Source: Symbiodinium natans (lineage: Eukaryota > Sar > Dinophyceae > Suessiales > Symbiodiniaceae). From it: DNA of 64,000 nt. The notes under the pieces are model-generated. The model was not told where the DNA came from, ran no database searches, and was given only the letters and a program-made list of their open reading frames with translations. Where the stretch lies: contig CAJNDS010001269.1 of NCBI GenBank assembly GCA_905221605.1, positions 691,501-755,500 on the forward strand, in the 5' to 3' direction. Numbering within the stretch: position 1 is the first letter of the stretch; every line of letters begins with the position of its first letter. The position numbers were made by a program, and so were the translations under genes. Of the stretch, positions 1-9,786 are shown in pieces.

Positions 1-1640
1 TCGGTGCCAGGGTTTGCGGCCTTGCAGTTGCCGGGAAAGCCAGTGATGCTGAAACAAAACCAACTTCAAAAGAGAGTTCCAGGCCAAGTGACAGCTTCGG
101 AAATGCGGACTTGTACGGAGTGCATCCCCGGCAACAAGCAACACACAGCACTCGCCAAGCAGCACGGCCTTGTGCGTCTCAAGGCGCTCAAGCTGACACT
201 GAATGCCCGCCCCATGCAGTTCCTTCGCATCCATTCGAGGGTATTTTTCTCCTGGCAGTTTGGGGACTGATGAGACAAACGTTGCTGGCCTTCGTTCTCA
301 GAAATAGTCAAAAAACGTTTTGAATGTGAAGGCTAGCTGTGGCTAGCCATCAGCTGTAACTGAAAACTTTCCGCAGGCAAAGCAGGAAAGCATGCAAAAT
401 TCGACTGGTCACGCAACTCCTACGAAGCTTTCTTAAACCAAAGGACTAGGTGGTTGAAGGTAAGGTGCCCATGTGTAGGCTGACATGCAGTGCCGCGGTT
501 CTGTTCAATGGATGAATGAGGCATGCAAAAATCGTGGATACCGCCCTCGTTTTTGCAGTCGAAGGCATTCGCAGCAGATGCAGACTCCATTCCTTGAAGT
601 GGATGCACCCCTGCAAGAGGTGGCAGTCGCCGAAGACGGCACAAACTCAACAGCTTGGTTACGCTCATGAGGCCAAAGGCTTCAGCCCAAGAGGCTTCTT
701 TTTTCTTTTTTCTTTCTGTTCTCTATTTTTGCGCTCTTCTTGTGAATTTTTTCGGATGGCGGAGTTGAGGTTCCGACGCTGCAGCCTGTACGGCCTGGAG
801 CACATGATCCGCGCCAGGACCGGAGTCCAGACGTCTTTGTGACCGCCTCTGCACCATGGTACATCCGTGTTTTTGAGGTCGAGATGCTCAAACTGTACAC
901 ACTGTACACTGTAGCACCAGCTTCGTTTGGTTGACACTCTTGATTCGTGCGTCAGTTGCTGCAAGGATGCTCAATGGGCTCTGCAGCTCGCACTGTATGA
1001 GGCAATCGTTTAGGAGCCCCCCCCCAGGCCCCCACTTAAGAGGATGCAAAGAGGGGGATCTTGTTTGCAGGCTTCGATTCATCCTGCCACCACCAAGCCA
1101 CTGAAGCGCGGCTCCCAGGAAGAATTGCGTCCGGCCTCAGCTGAAACTGCGCACCGCGTGCTTGAGAGCATCATCGCGTCAGGCTTTTGTCGTTTCCAAA
1201 GACCATCTTCTTGAGTGAGATTCCGAAAGGGACATCTGCCAAGGACTGTGCGGTTTAGTTGGAGTGATTGGCTTCCTGAGCTACCCTGGCAACCTTGGTA
1301 GGAGCTTCAAGCTCTTTTTGCACATGGTACCTGTGCAGAGGCATCGCATTTCTGTTAAGCCTAATTGTCTGCGTGTTGCATGATCGACAGTGTGCTTTGG
1401 GTGCATTCCCGCCGCCAGGTGAATTTCCACCTTCAATCAGAAACAGCAAGTTGGTTGGGAACAACCACGGTCACTTTTCTTTCGCAGGTGGGCAGTTTCA
1501 CTTGACTTTGTTTAAGCTTCTGGCTGGCCTATGGCAGGCAGAACGCGACAAAGCGTTTACTGACCTGCCTCGTTTCGCAAGAGCCCCAAACAGCCAATTG
1601 CGCAGCCGGGGCGAAGGATGATGGCAGCTTTCTTGCACTC
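1..1640. other. No well-supported gene; weak exon-like segments
   Basis: Two short stretches read like protein but could not be joined. Positions 760-838 translate on + as RMAELRFRRCSLYGLEHMIR and onward, ending at a stop. Positions 1086-1214 give an open + frame containing SAETAHRVLESIIASGF. Neither has a convincing splice site on both sides. A vague resemblance of the first to the active-site region of methionine sulfoxide reductase A (a G-x-E after an aromatic) was not strong enough to name it. The rest of the stretch shows nothing I can interpret. Confidence 0.25.
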
Positions 1641-1648
1641 CTTTCCAG

Positions 1649-2068
1649 GTGCGGGTTTACGTTGGCCCTCTCCGAGATTGGGCTGGTAGGACACTGGAGA
1701 CGCGGGAGTGTCGGTGAGGGAGAGGGACGCCTGAACGTGTGTAAGCCCCTGCTTGCCAGGACCGACACTGCAAAGATGCAGGCCTCCCTGAAGGAGCACT
1801 TCCTCAAGTTCGGTACGCACCCCGTGCGCAGATCGCTGCGTCTGAGTGGCTGCTTTGGGATTGTGAGTTTTTGCAGACTGAGGCCGAGTTCGGAGTTGTC
1901 GGGTAATGTGTCCAAGAGGTTTTCCGTGAATGCCTTAGTTCGAGTTGGTGGGCGCTTGCTCATGTTTGCAAGCCCATGGCAAAGCCCTATTTCGCAAGGT
2001 CTGCTCTGCCATTTGGCTTGCTGGAATGCCACCCTACGGCTGCAAGGGTGGTGCTTACCAACAAGCAG
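1649..2068 (+). CDS. Unknown protein, three candidate exons
   Basis: Exon 1 (1649-1713) follows a TTTCCAG acceptor and ends before GTGAGG. Exon 2 (1760-1812) follows TTGCCAG and ends before GTACGC. The split codon joins in phase, so the protein reads VRVYVGPLRDWAGRTLETRE, then CRTDTAKMQASLKEHFLKF. A third exon (about 1971-2068) after TTTGCAAG continues in phase with AHGKALFRKVCSAIWLAG and PPYGCKGGAYQQA. I do not recognise the family. It may be the 5' part of the EF-hand gene that follows, since no stop-codon exon was found between them. Phase matching across two introns makes the first two exons fairly secure; the product is unknown. Confidence 0.45.
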
Positions 2069-2184
2069 GTGAGGCATGCAATTCTAGATCATTCCAGATC
2101 ACTGGTGTGATGTGGTGCTTGGTCGTGCTTTGATAAATTCATGGCAGCTTCCGCAGGCACTGGATCAGGCCTCATTATGTCTTG

Positions 2185-2285
2185 GAGTTTACGAAAATGT
2201 GGGACCCCAAAGGTACACCCCCAAATAGTAGGATCCCCTTTTACAAAGGACCCCAATAAGGCACCCCTATTACCGTGGACCCCCG
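2185..2285 (+). repeat. Dispersed repeat, copy 1
   Basis: About 100 bp beginning TTTACGAAAAT and containing AGTAGGATCCCCTT, AAAGGACCC and CACCCCTATT in that order. The same ordered blocks recur at 53543-53643 and, in shorter form, at 54514-54579. This copy lies in the probable intron region between the 1.6-2.1 kb exons and the EF-hand exons. Confidence 0.7.
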
Positions 2286-2513
2286 TGCAAGGGCCTTGGG
2301 CCAAGCTAAGCTCTCCGAAGCCTCCCCCCGAAGCTTCCGAGCCTGAAATGAGATGGACGCGCGGTGCTTGGGCCCCAGCCGCGATGATCTGTGATGCGCT
2401 GTGCAGCTTCAAGCCCCAGAAAAGGGCCTCAGAAAGGGCCTCCGAAAACAAAAAAGCCTTTGCAGTGCTTTAGGGTTCTTTCTTTTTTCTTTCTCGCCGA
2501 CGCTGTCCAGGTG

Positions 2514-3466
2514 ATGTTCGCCTTTGGGATCGTCGCGGCTGCGGACTCTTCGACCGAGACGTTTGTGAGGGATCTCCTGGGAAGGAACCAGGCTTCCATC
2601 TGGTCTGCCATGTTCCGGGTTCCATGTCCCTGGAAACAGCTGAAGCAGAGTAGATGCCAAGTGAATCTCGGGGGCCACAGCGATAAATCGCGAGGCAGAG
2701 GTGAACCGAGAGCGGGAGCTGGAGGCAGGTCTTGGGAGTTCTTGCGGCTGTTGCAGTTGTTATCAGTTGTTGCCTTGGTCCCTTTGCTGCGGCTCTTTGT
2801 CGAGGCGACATTTGCCAACTTCGATCAAGACAGGTGCTTTGCTCAGTCTTATCGTATCAAGGTGCTGTGAGAGTCTCGCAGCTGTTCCATCCAGGGATGG
2901 CGAGCTGAACCACACCGAGTCAGCGTCTCGAGCTCCCCATGGACTCCACACTTTGCAGTCAACAGGTGGAGGCATGGTGCCTGGGTATGTTGATCATGTC
3001 TCATGAAGGTCCTGGGCCTGGTACCGGTTCCTTGATGAGGATGGCCAGGCCTGGGGACATGCTGTCGGCGCTGTCGGAAGCCACATCAGCCTAGCAGGAC
3101 TCCGACGTTTCAGAGCAGCACCAAGCTGCCTTCCTCGAGTTTGACCACGATCACAACAGCAAGTTCTCTCGTGCCGAAGTTTTAGAGCTGCTCTCCTGCA
3201 TGGACAAGGCTGATCCCTCTGAAACGTCCGTGACCTCTGTCGATCATGTGACGTGATAGTGTCCAAACTCGCCCTTTCTGTGTTTTGCCTTTTTGCAGGT
3301 GGAAGCGTTGCAAGAGGCTGCAGACATGGAGGAGGAAGACTCCGAGTCAGACGGGGAAGACGAAGAGCAGGAGGAGGACGAGGAGGAAGGGGAGGAGGAG
3401 GATGAGGATGAATCTGAGGAAGGCTACGACGATTCAGAAGAAGATGAACACATGGAGGATCAGTAG
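2514..3466 (+). CDS. EF-hand calcium-binding protein with acidic C-terminal tail
   Basis: Two EF-hand loops are visible. The first is made by joining an exon ending at 2833 to one starting at 2895 across a GT-AG intron. The split codon restores the loop DQDRDGELNHTE, with D1, D3, D5, G6, L8 and E12 all canonical. The second lies in exon 3098-3229 and reads DHDHNSKFSRAE (D1, D3, N5, F8, E12). It is followed, phase 0, by the last exon 3299-3466, which is almost entirely Glu/Asp (MEEEDSESDGEDEEQEEDEE and onward) and ends in TAG. Upstream, 2680-2728 reads NREAEVNRERELEAG, a coiled-coil-like segment, and 2514-2570 is an exon candidate after CTGTCCAG. EF-hand loops bind Ca2+; the acidic tail could bind Ca2+ weakly or basic partners, which is inference. 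The exon or exons between the two loops were not resolved. The start of the gene is not seen. Confidence 0.62.
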
Positions 3467-3644
3467 TGCAGGAGTGAGTAGCGGCAAGTGTAACTTGCCG
3501 ATAGCTGTGACACGGAAAAAACTGTCTCCAGGTAAGTTGATCGAATTCCTTCTCCTGCAGTACTGGTTCTCCTCCACACTAAGCAAGCGAACGTCTCACC
3601 CAGCGTCGCCAGACAGCGTCGACTTGCCAAAAAAATCACACTTC

Positions 3645-3665
3645 GTGTGTGTGTGTGTGTGTGTG
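3645..3665. repeat. (GT)n microsatellite
   Basis: Pure GT dinucleotide tract of about 20 bp just after the EF-hand gene. Confidence 0.9.
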
Positions 3666-3988
3666 AGGGCCCCGCATTCGTTTCTGCACGCTGGCAGTGG
3701 TGTCTGTAATCCTGAGTCTAGCACATGCTCTTCTGGCAGGCGCAATCCTTTCCTGGACATCGGTCACTCTTTAAAGTAAGCCTTGCAGAAGCAGAAGCGA
3801 ACGAGACACGATGTCGCGGCCTCAGCGAAGCTTTCCTGCAATTTGCAACTTGACCTTTTGTGTGCCAGGCGCAGTGCCTTTGTCCAAGAACGGATCCTTC
3901 TTGGCACGACTTGGCTGATGCGACCCAGAACAGACCGCAAAGCCTAGAATCGTGCAGCAGCGTGTCGCCGTCAAACCGTCTTTTGCAG

Positions 3989-5989
3989 CTTCTCGCAGAC
4001 AAGCGCAGGGGGGCCAGCGTAGATGTTTCGTCTCTTGCATACTCGATTCACAGTTTCTGTGATGTGTCACCAGCAGCCCAAAGGATGTTGGATGATTGGG
4101 CCATGTTTCGAAAGCTTGGCGAGGAGAAAGAAGTGGCAGAGCTGGCAGATCGGCTTTCTCTTTCTGCACTTTCTGTCTCGGGCGTTTGTAGAAGGAAGTA
4201 CTATTATGACTATTATGACTATAATTACTATTACTTGTAGTTTTCTAGTATATCATTCCTACTAGTGAGCGGAAGTGGCAACTGAGAGAGCCGGCGCCAG
4301 GCATCCTGAGATGCATTGAGCAAAGTGCCAGCGAAGATTTGCGGACGGTGGCCGTCGACACGCTGCTGACGCTGATGATTGGTGGGTGCAGCGCCCGGTG
4401 TGGGTCACGCTATACTGAAGGCTTGGATTTCTTTTGATGTCGCTTGCTGGGCCGCATTGCCTAAGGTGCGTCTTCACCCGATGTCCAGCCAGCTTTGTGG
4501 TGGAGGCTGCTGAAAACAGTTGATCCAGTGGCTTGATGAAGCCGGGCTTGCTGTTGAAAGCAGTCCCATTCTGCAACGCGTCTTCGGAAGGCAGGCGCTG
4601 TGACGACCTTATGTCAAGACCCGAGCGACTTTGGGGCTTTGGGTGTCCAACGGTCCCAGATCCTTCAGATGACTTGATTGCTCGCATGGAGGTGAGCTTG
4701 CCAACGATGCTGAAGATGCTGCAACCTTGGAGGCCTTGGCCAAGCTGCTCAGCACGGCAAAGTACAAGAATGCTTACAGACTTGTGGCTGCTGTTTGCAG
4801 ATTCTGCTGGAGTTGGTTCGCCTGGCTCCCGAGTCTATGCTGCCAGACATTGTGGAACAAGGTGCAGGGTGGGAAGCAAAAGAGTGCGACGTCATTCATA
4901 TCCTTCCTAGAGTCTTGTCAGGTGCTGTGCAAGCTTGCATCAAAGTCCTGGAGAGCGGAGTAGTGATCTTAGCGCTCCACATCCGCAGTGCTCGTCTCCA
5001 GAATGCAGATCTCAGGGAGCTAGCCCTATGGATCAGCTCTCAGCGTCGCTGCCCAAGTGTTTTGCTTGGAACATCTGAATCATGTCGGAGCAGCTGGATG
5101 TTTCGAGCAGAGAGCTGCCGCATGCGAATGAGGAAAGTGCTGTGGGTACTTTTTGTTGCTTGTCCGTTCGAGGTGAGACAGCAACAAGACATGTTGCCCC
5201 CAGCCCTCTCAAGAAGGTTTGTCTTTTGTCCACCTGCGTGGCTTCGTGTCCCATCCCCCCATTGGCGTGGGTCGTAGCTTCTGCTTGGGGCCGCAGACGT
5301 GGGTGCTGGGAAGGATACCCAGAATAGGCTGACCACAAGCAGCAGTGATTGGGACATGTTCCTTCCTTTCCGCCGACCCCAATCCCGCAGTACAAGCGAC
5401 AAGCCCTGCATGGCGGTGAAAGGTGCGGTAGTCGAACAACGACCCTTCTGTACAGTTGCTGTTGAGTTTACCAATATCAGCGGCACTTGACAGTCCAACC
5501 GTGTCCAACGGTGGCTGCAAATGGCTGCAAAGTCCTGATTGTCCGTTGCCCTTTTCCGGTACTGTATATGCGTGGTCGCTGGCCGCCACTGGACATAGTC
5601 TGCGTACGCACAAGGTTATCAAGCAGTCACTTGGGTTGGGGGGGGGGGGCAGCGAATCTCCTACCTGCCTGGCCGCGGCAGGGGCCTTAAAACGTGATCG
5701 GCGAAAAAAACGGACGAAACCTCAGGCGGAGCAGGGGCGCTGGGCCGTCCATGGACATAACTGTGAAGGACTTGGGCCAGAGTGGCCAAAGGACGTAGAA
5801 CCTGTCGGCAGCGGCCCTTACAGTCTTTCCCAAAATAGTCAATGTTTACGTGGAATTGTTGGGATAGCTTGTTCCGGATCAGGTTGAACCTCCTCCTGGC
5901 ATTGAGCAAGCGAGCACCGGCACCGGTTGCACAAAGCGGCGCCTATGAAGCGGTGAAGGCACTCGCACCTGTCGCGCTCTCCTATTCGG
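3989..5989 (+). CDS. Candidate helical-repeat (ARM/HEAT-like) protein
   Basis: Several exon-like pieces share the look of armadillo/HEAT helices. Exon 3989 to about 4160 follows CTTTTGCAG and reads LLADKRRGASVDVSSLAYS, later AQRMLDDWAMFRKLGEEKE. Exon 4266-4381, between CCTACTAG and GTGGGT, reads PGILRCIEQSASEDLRTVAV then DTLLTLMIG. At 4700-4860, overlapping frames carry ATLEALAKLLSTAKYKNAYR and ILLELVRLAPESMLPDIVEQ; the junction between them is unresolved. Exon 5911-5989, ending before GTGAGC, reads SGAYEAVKALAPVALSYS. Alternating hydrophobic helices with conserved Leu/Ala spacing suggest a protein-interaction scaffold. The exons have not been joined with certainty and may belong to more than one gene. 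No start or stop is assigned. Confidence 0.42.
4198..4236. repeat. AT-rich TAT/GAC repeat
   Basis: Imperfect ATTATGACT repeats in an otherwise GC-moderate stretch, within the intron before the exon at 4266. Confidence 0.7.
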
Positions 5990-7166
5990 GTGAGCTTTCC
6001 GGGCTTTGCCAGATTTTTGTGTTCTGCGCTGGGCCTGAGAGGACATTAACAACGTCGCGTTGGTTCCACGCAGGAACAAGATCATGGGCCATTTGCCTCA
6101 GCATCACCCAGTATACGCCTGTCACCTGTGAAGGTCGTCTATACAAAACATCAGTCATCTGAGGTTTGCTGCGGCCTCTGGTTCAGCACGACGGGGATGT
6201 TCCGCCACTCACGAACATCAGGATTGACTTACCGGCATAAAACTGGCATGTTGTACGAGACTGGGCAAAGCCAGAGGACGGGCGGCCTAAGATTCTGATG
6301 TGCGTGTGAAGCTCAGAGTGGTTGATGTGGTTGAGTTCGCTGAACTTCATAGAAGCTGAGCGGCTGCTGGGGTCGGAAGGCGACTTCCTACCGAAACCTG
6401 AGACCAGCTTGCTCACGCAGATGACGCTCAAGCTCTAACAAAGGAAAGCGTACGACCTTGCGCTGCTCAACATGCCAAGCCATGGCTCTGTGGCGTTTCT
6501 TGAGCGGGATTGTTGAATTTTTCTGCATGCTTATGAAGAGGAGTGTAATATTAGCTGGGTTTGAAGTTTGGCTGAGCTTTTCTAGCAACTCAGAGGCAGA
6601 GGACAGAGAAGATCGTGAAGGGAGCCCTCCTTAGTATGGCCATATCTTTCAGTGAGAATGTGCAGGGGATGCCTGGCGCTGGTATATACGCCGTGAGGTG
6701 CCTTGTTCGGCAGCGTAAGCCAAGCATCCCCTATACATTATCGCGGAAAGATACGTCCATTGGACAGCAAAGCTAAGCGCACGGCATGCAACCAGTACGT
6801 ATAGACGCTGCCCCCAGAAGGAACACGTGCCAGCAGACCAAAGGTTCATGCAAGGGGCTTCATGCTTAGTGCAGGGGTGAAGTCAGAGGAGAAGAGATAC
6901 TTTGTTGGCATGCCAAGATTTCTTTTTTGGCTGTATCCCGATCTCAATTTTTGTTTCCTTTTCAGCTTCTTGCATACTGCGGTCTCATGCACTGTGCACT
7001 TGGCATTCTTATACATTCTTGCTCAGCTGCAACGCATCTTTGCAATCAGTGCAGCCACCCGGCCACCCATTGCATTTTTTCACATAAATGCGCCTTCCAT
7101 GAGCCTTCGTATGGACATGACAGTTCTGCAGTCGTGAGACTTAGCAAGCTGTGTGGTTAGTAAAGC
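5990..7166. other. No supported gene
   Basis: Open frames occur on both strands but none shows consistent protein-like composition with splice signals. The stretch contains the foldback described at 6640-6762. Confidence 0.4.
6640..6762. repeat. Imperfect inverted repeat (foldback)
   Basis: About 40 bp near 6640-6681 (containing TATCTTTC and AGGGGATGC) recurs in reverse complement near 6721-6762 at roughly three-quarters identity by eye. The two arms are separated by about 40 bp. This is a shape expected of a decayed miniature inverted-repeat element or a structured RNA. Confidence 0.5.
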
Positions 7167-7167
7167 A

Positions 7168-7253
7168 CCCTAAACCCTAAACCCTAAACCGTTAAACTCT
7201 AAACTTTAAATCCTAAACGTTAAGCCCTAAACCCTAAACCCTAAACCCTAAAA
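7168..7253 (-). repeat. Interstitial telomere-like tract (CCCTAAA)n
   Basis: About twelve units, both ends perfect CCCTAAA and the middle degenerate (CGTTAAA, TTTAAAT and similar). Plant/dinoflagellate-type telomere unit located inside the chromosome. Confidence 0.9.
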
Positions 7254-7436
7254 GGGCATCCTTACTGTCCCCACTCAATCGCGATGTGCCGCTCATGTGG
7301 CCCTTCCATGCCGCGTGTGCCATTTGGCACGGCGGAAGATGAGTGCGTCGGCAAGCAGCAGCTTGCAGTACCTTCCTCAATCCGTACGCTCAAAGATGTT
7401 TGGCGCTCGGCCCTGACAATCCCATACCGGCCCCAG

Positions 7437-9285
7437 GTCCTTGCTCAGCCTTGTGCGCACTGCCCAGCAGCAGCTGGCTGTGGATGTGAGCGATCGCCAG
7501 TTTCACGATCACTACGCCACACGAATTCAGGTAGACCAAATGCTTTCGTGTGCTGAGACGCCGGCTGGATCGGATGCCTTGCATGTTACCTGGAGGCCGC
7601 ATGGCGGCGTGCAATAGCACGCCAGCGGGTGGCAAATTTAGCTCGGTTCCCGCAGGCGGATGGGCTGGAATACTTGTGAAGCCAATTGCACTGAGGTAGC
7701 GTGCAACTACACCACACTCCTCCTCAACAGATGCTGCGAGCAACTCACTGCCCGAATGCAAGCCAAGGCTTCCCTGCCTTGTCAAGCATGTGACATGTGC
7801 TCTGTGTCCGATCTTTGAGAAAAATGGGTCCCTGAAAGAGGCATTTGTGGCCGCTCGGAATCATCATATCCGGCGCCTGCGGGAAGAAGTTGCAAAGTCC
7901 AGGTGGGAATAGATGGGTAACTAGGCTGAAAGCTCACCGCCCTTGTGCCCCAGTGGCTTTGTCTCCTACCTGTACCGCCGCGAGAAGGAGATTCAGATCC
8001 AGGAGCCCCGTGGGCCCTTTGACAGTGCAGAGTGGGATGTTGGGGGAGCTTTAAAGCTGCCAGTGTGTTGGCACCATATTCTTGTGAGTACTAAGAAGTA
8101 AGTTGGATTAAACACAAGCAACATTTTGAGGAGCACCTCGACAACGAGAAGCATTGCCTTCGAGCCGCGCTCCTGATTCAGGCGCCGGAGTAGAGCCGTT
8201 CGAGTCACTCGTGAGCCATGCGAGCCTCAGATTTCCCTGAGAGGCGTGGTGGAAGGGGTGCTTGGTGCGAGGCTTTGAGGCTGCACACAGAGCACTGGCC
8301 CCAGGCGCAGCTACCCCAAAGGGTCAGTTATGCCCTTGCCACCTCTACTTGAGCTCGCCTGGCGTATGTGATGTCTTGTGCTGTGCATTGGGCTATCGTG
8401 GGCGGAATGCAGAGTAGCTACAGAACTGCTCATTGGATGGGCGCTTTTCGAGTGAGGGTGATGGTGGTAGTAAGGCCAAACAGCAGCGAGCCCAACACAG
8501 GCAGCTCGGTGCCCAGAGAGAGAGAGCGAGGGAGATGCTTCGGCTCCATGTCAGGTCCGTGCCAGGCCTGACATGTCAGGTCATGTCAGGTCATGTCAGG
8601 TCATGTCAGGTCCCATCTCTTCAGGCTGACGTCGACTTCAAGAAGCTCGCAACCTGCGAAGCATGACAGAGCCAACTCTCACTTTGTTTTGATCTGCCCC
8701 ATCTGGCATAGTTGCTCTCAGCAGGAAACAGCCAGTGCCCTGGCTGAGTTTTTCGACAACCCTTCAAGGACGACGGGTTGCAAAACCGGGTGGACCTAAG
8801 AACTGCCTTCTCTGGGTTGGGCATGGCCTTCGATGTCGATGTCAAGAACACTATTCCCTAACCCTCAAGGGCAACCCGGGAAGTTCTGAGTCAGTAGGTC
8901 ACCACGTCGCGTTTTTTGGCTTCCCATGGCTGTTGGCTGTCAGTGGAGTTCCTTCGTCGAGTCTTGCACTTGTGAGTACTGTCTTCGATCGCTCGGCCAT
9001 CGTTGTGACTCATATCTGATGTGATAGGGTCAATCTGCATTTATGGCTTCAGTTCCTGAGCAGCAACCTTCATTTTGTTGCCTCTCCGTAGACCTCCAGT
9101 GCGCAGCCATTTGGGTACCAAATGGAAGCCGGAGCCGAAAGTATCCTGTCACGCCCGCTATTCGGTCGCCAAATGCAGAGTTGACTGTTGGTTGCAGGAC
9201 TATTCAGCAGGTGCCGGCCGTTGGCCTGGACGAAAAGGCCTGTGCGATGCAGTTTGTGGAACCTAAGAAGGAGCTACCACAATGA
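7437..9285 (+). CDS. Coiled-coil protein of unknown function, about nine exons
   Basis: Exons with matching phases: 7437-7530 (LSLVRTAQQQLAVDVSDRQF, HDHYATRIQ) ends before GTAGAC. 7841-7902 reads AFVAARNHHIRRLREEVAKS. 7954-8083 reads GFVSYLYRREKEIQIQEPRG then PFDSAEWDVGG and ends before GTGAGT. 8231-8270 reads ISLRGVVEGVLGA and has a GC donor. 8453-8549 reads SKAKQQRAQHRQLGAQRERA then REMLRLH. 8625-8660 reads ADVDFKKLATCE and has a GC donor. About 8722-8768 reads QETASALAEFFDNPS. About 8801-8860 reads TAFSGLGMAFDVDVKN. The last exon, 9211-9285, reads VPAVGLDEKACAMQFVEPKK and ends in TGA. Charged helical segments dominate and no catalytic motif is visible. A further 5' exon near 7350-7435 is possible. 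Gene reality is well supported by the run of phase-compatible junctions; function is unknown. Confidence 0.62.
8571..8612. repeat. 10-bp tandem repeat TCATGTCAGG
   Basis: Four units, the first variant, in the intron before the 8625 exon. The array repeats the sequence around the upstream exon end, so it multiplies AG/GT dinucleotides near that splice site. Confidence 0.85.
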
Positions 9286-9786
9286 AGTACCATGGTTGCT
9301 TTGCAAGTGCTTCAACCCAGGACCATTCTTCGTCTGATGAGTCGAAGGCGCCTCACTTCAGTGCGTCCATGTCCTGCCGGATGCAATCGCAGTTCAGGCT
9401 GACAGAAAGGCCAAGACAACCTCAAGGCGCGACATCTTTCGTGCACTTTTTCTGGCGGAGAACCATCACGTGCATGCTGTTGGCGCCAGGCACAGGCTGC
9501 CACTGAGGCCCATGCTGCATCTGTGCAGTCCACAGCTTGCTCTTCTATTTATTTCGAGCTCCTTTGGTTCAGCTGCTTTAGCTCTTGGCCTCGTTGCCAA
9601 AGAGGAGGCTCAGCAGGACGCGCAGTTCTGGAGCCGAAGCCCGGGCCTGAGCGGCGCCACGGCGAGAGGTGCAACGCTTCTCAGGAAAGCTGTGGTGATG
9701 AACACGGTGATGAGCACGGTGATGCAGCATATGGTCACTTGGTGCGACTTCACCTGTTTCTGGGGGCTCAGGAGATAGTGCACCAG

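Noticed and set aside
760-838. Methionine sulfoxide reductase A fragment
   Set aside because: The catalytic GCFWG is absent and no downstream MsrA motifs were found.
1529-2077. 182-codon open frame on the - strand
   Set aside because: It is the shadow of + exons 1649-1713 and 1760-1812, which have paired splice sites and matching phase.
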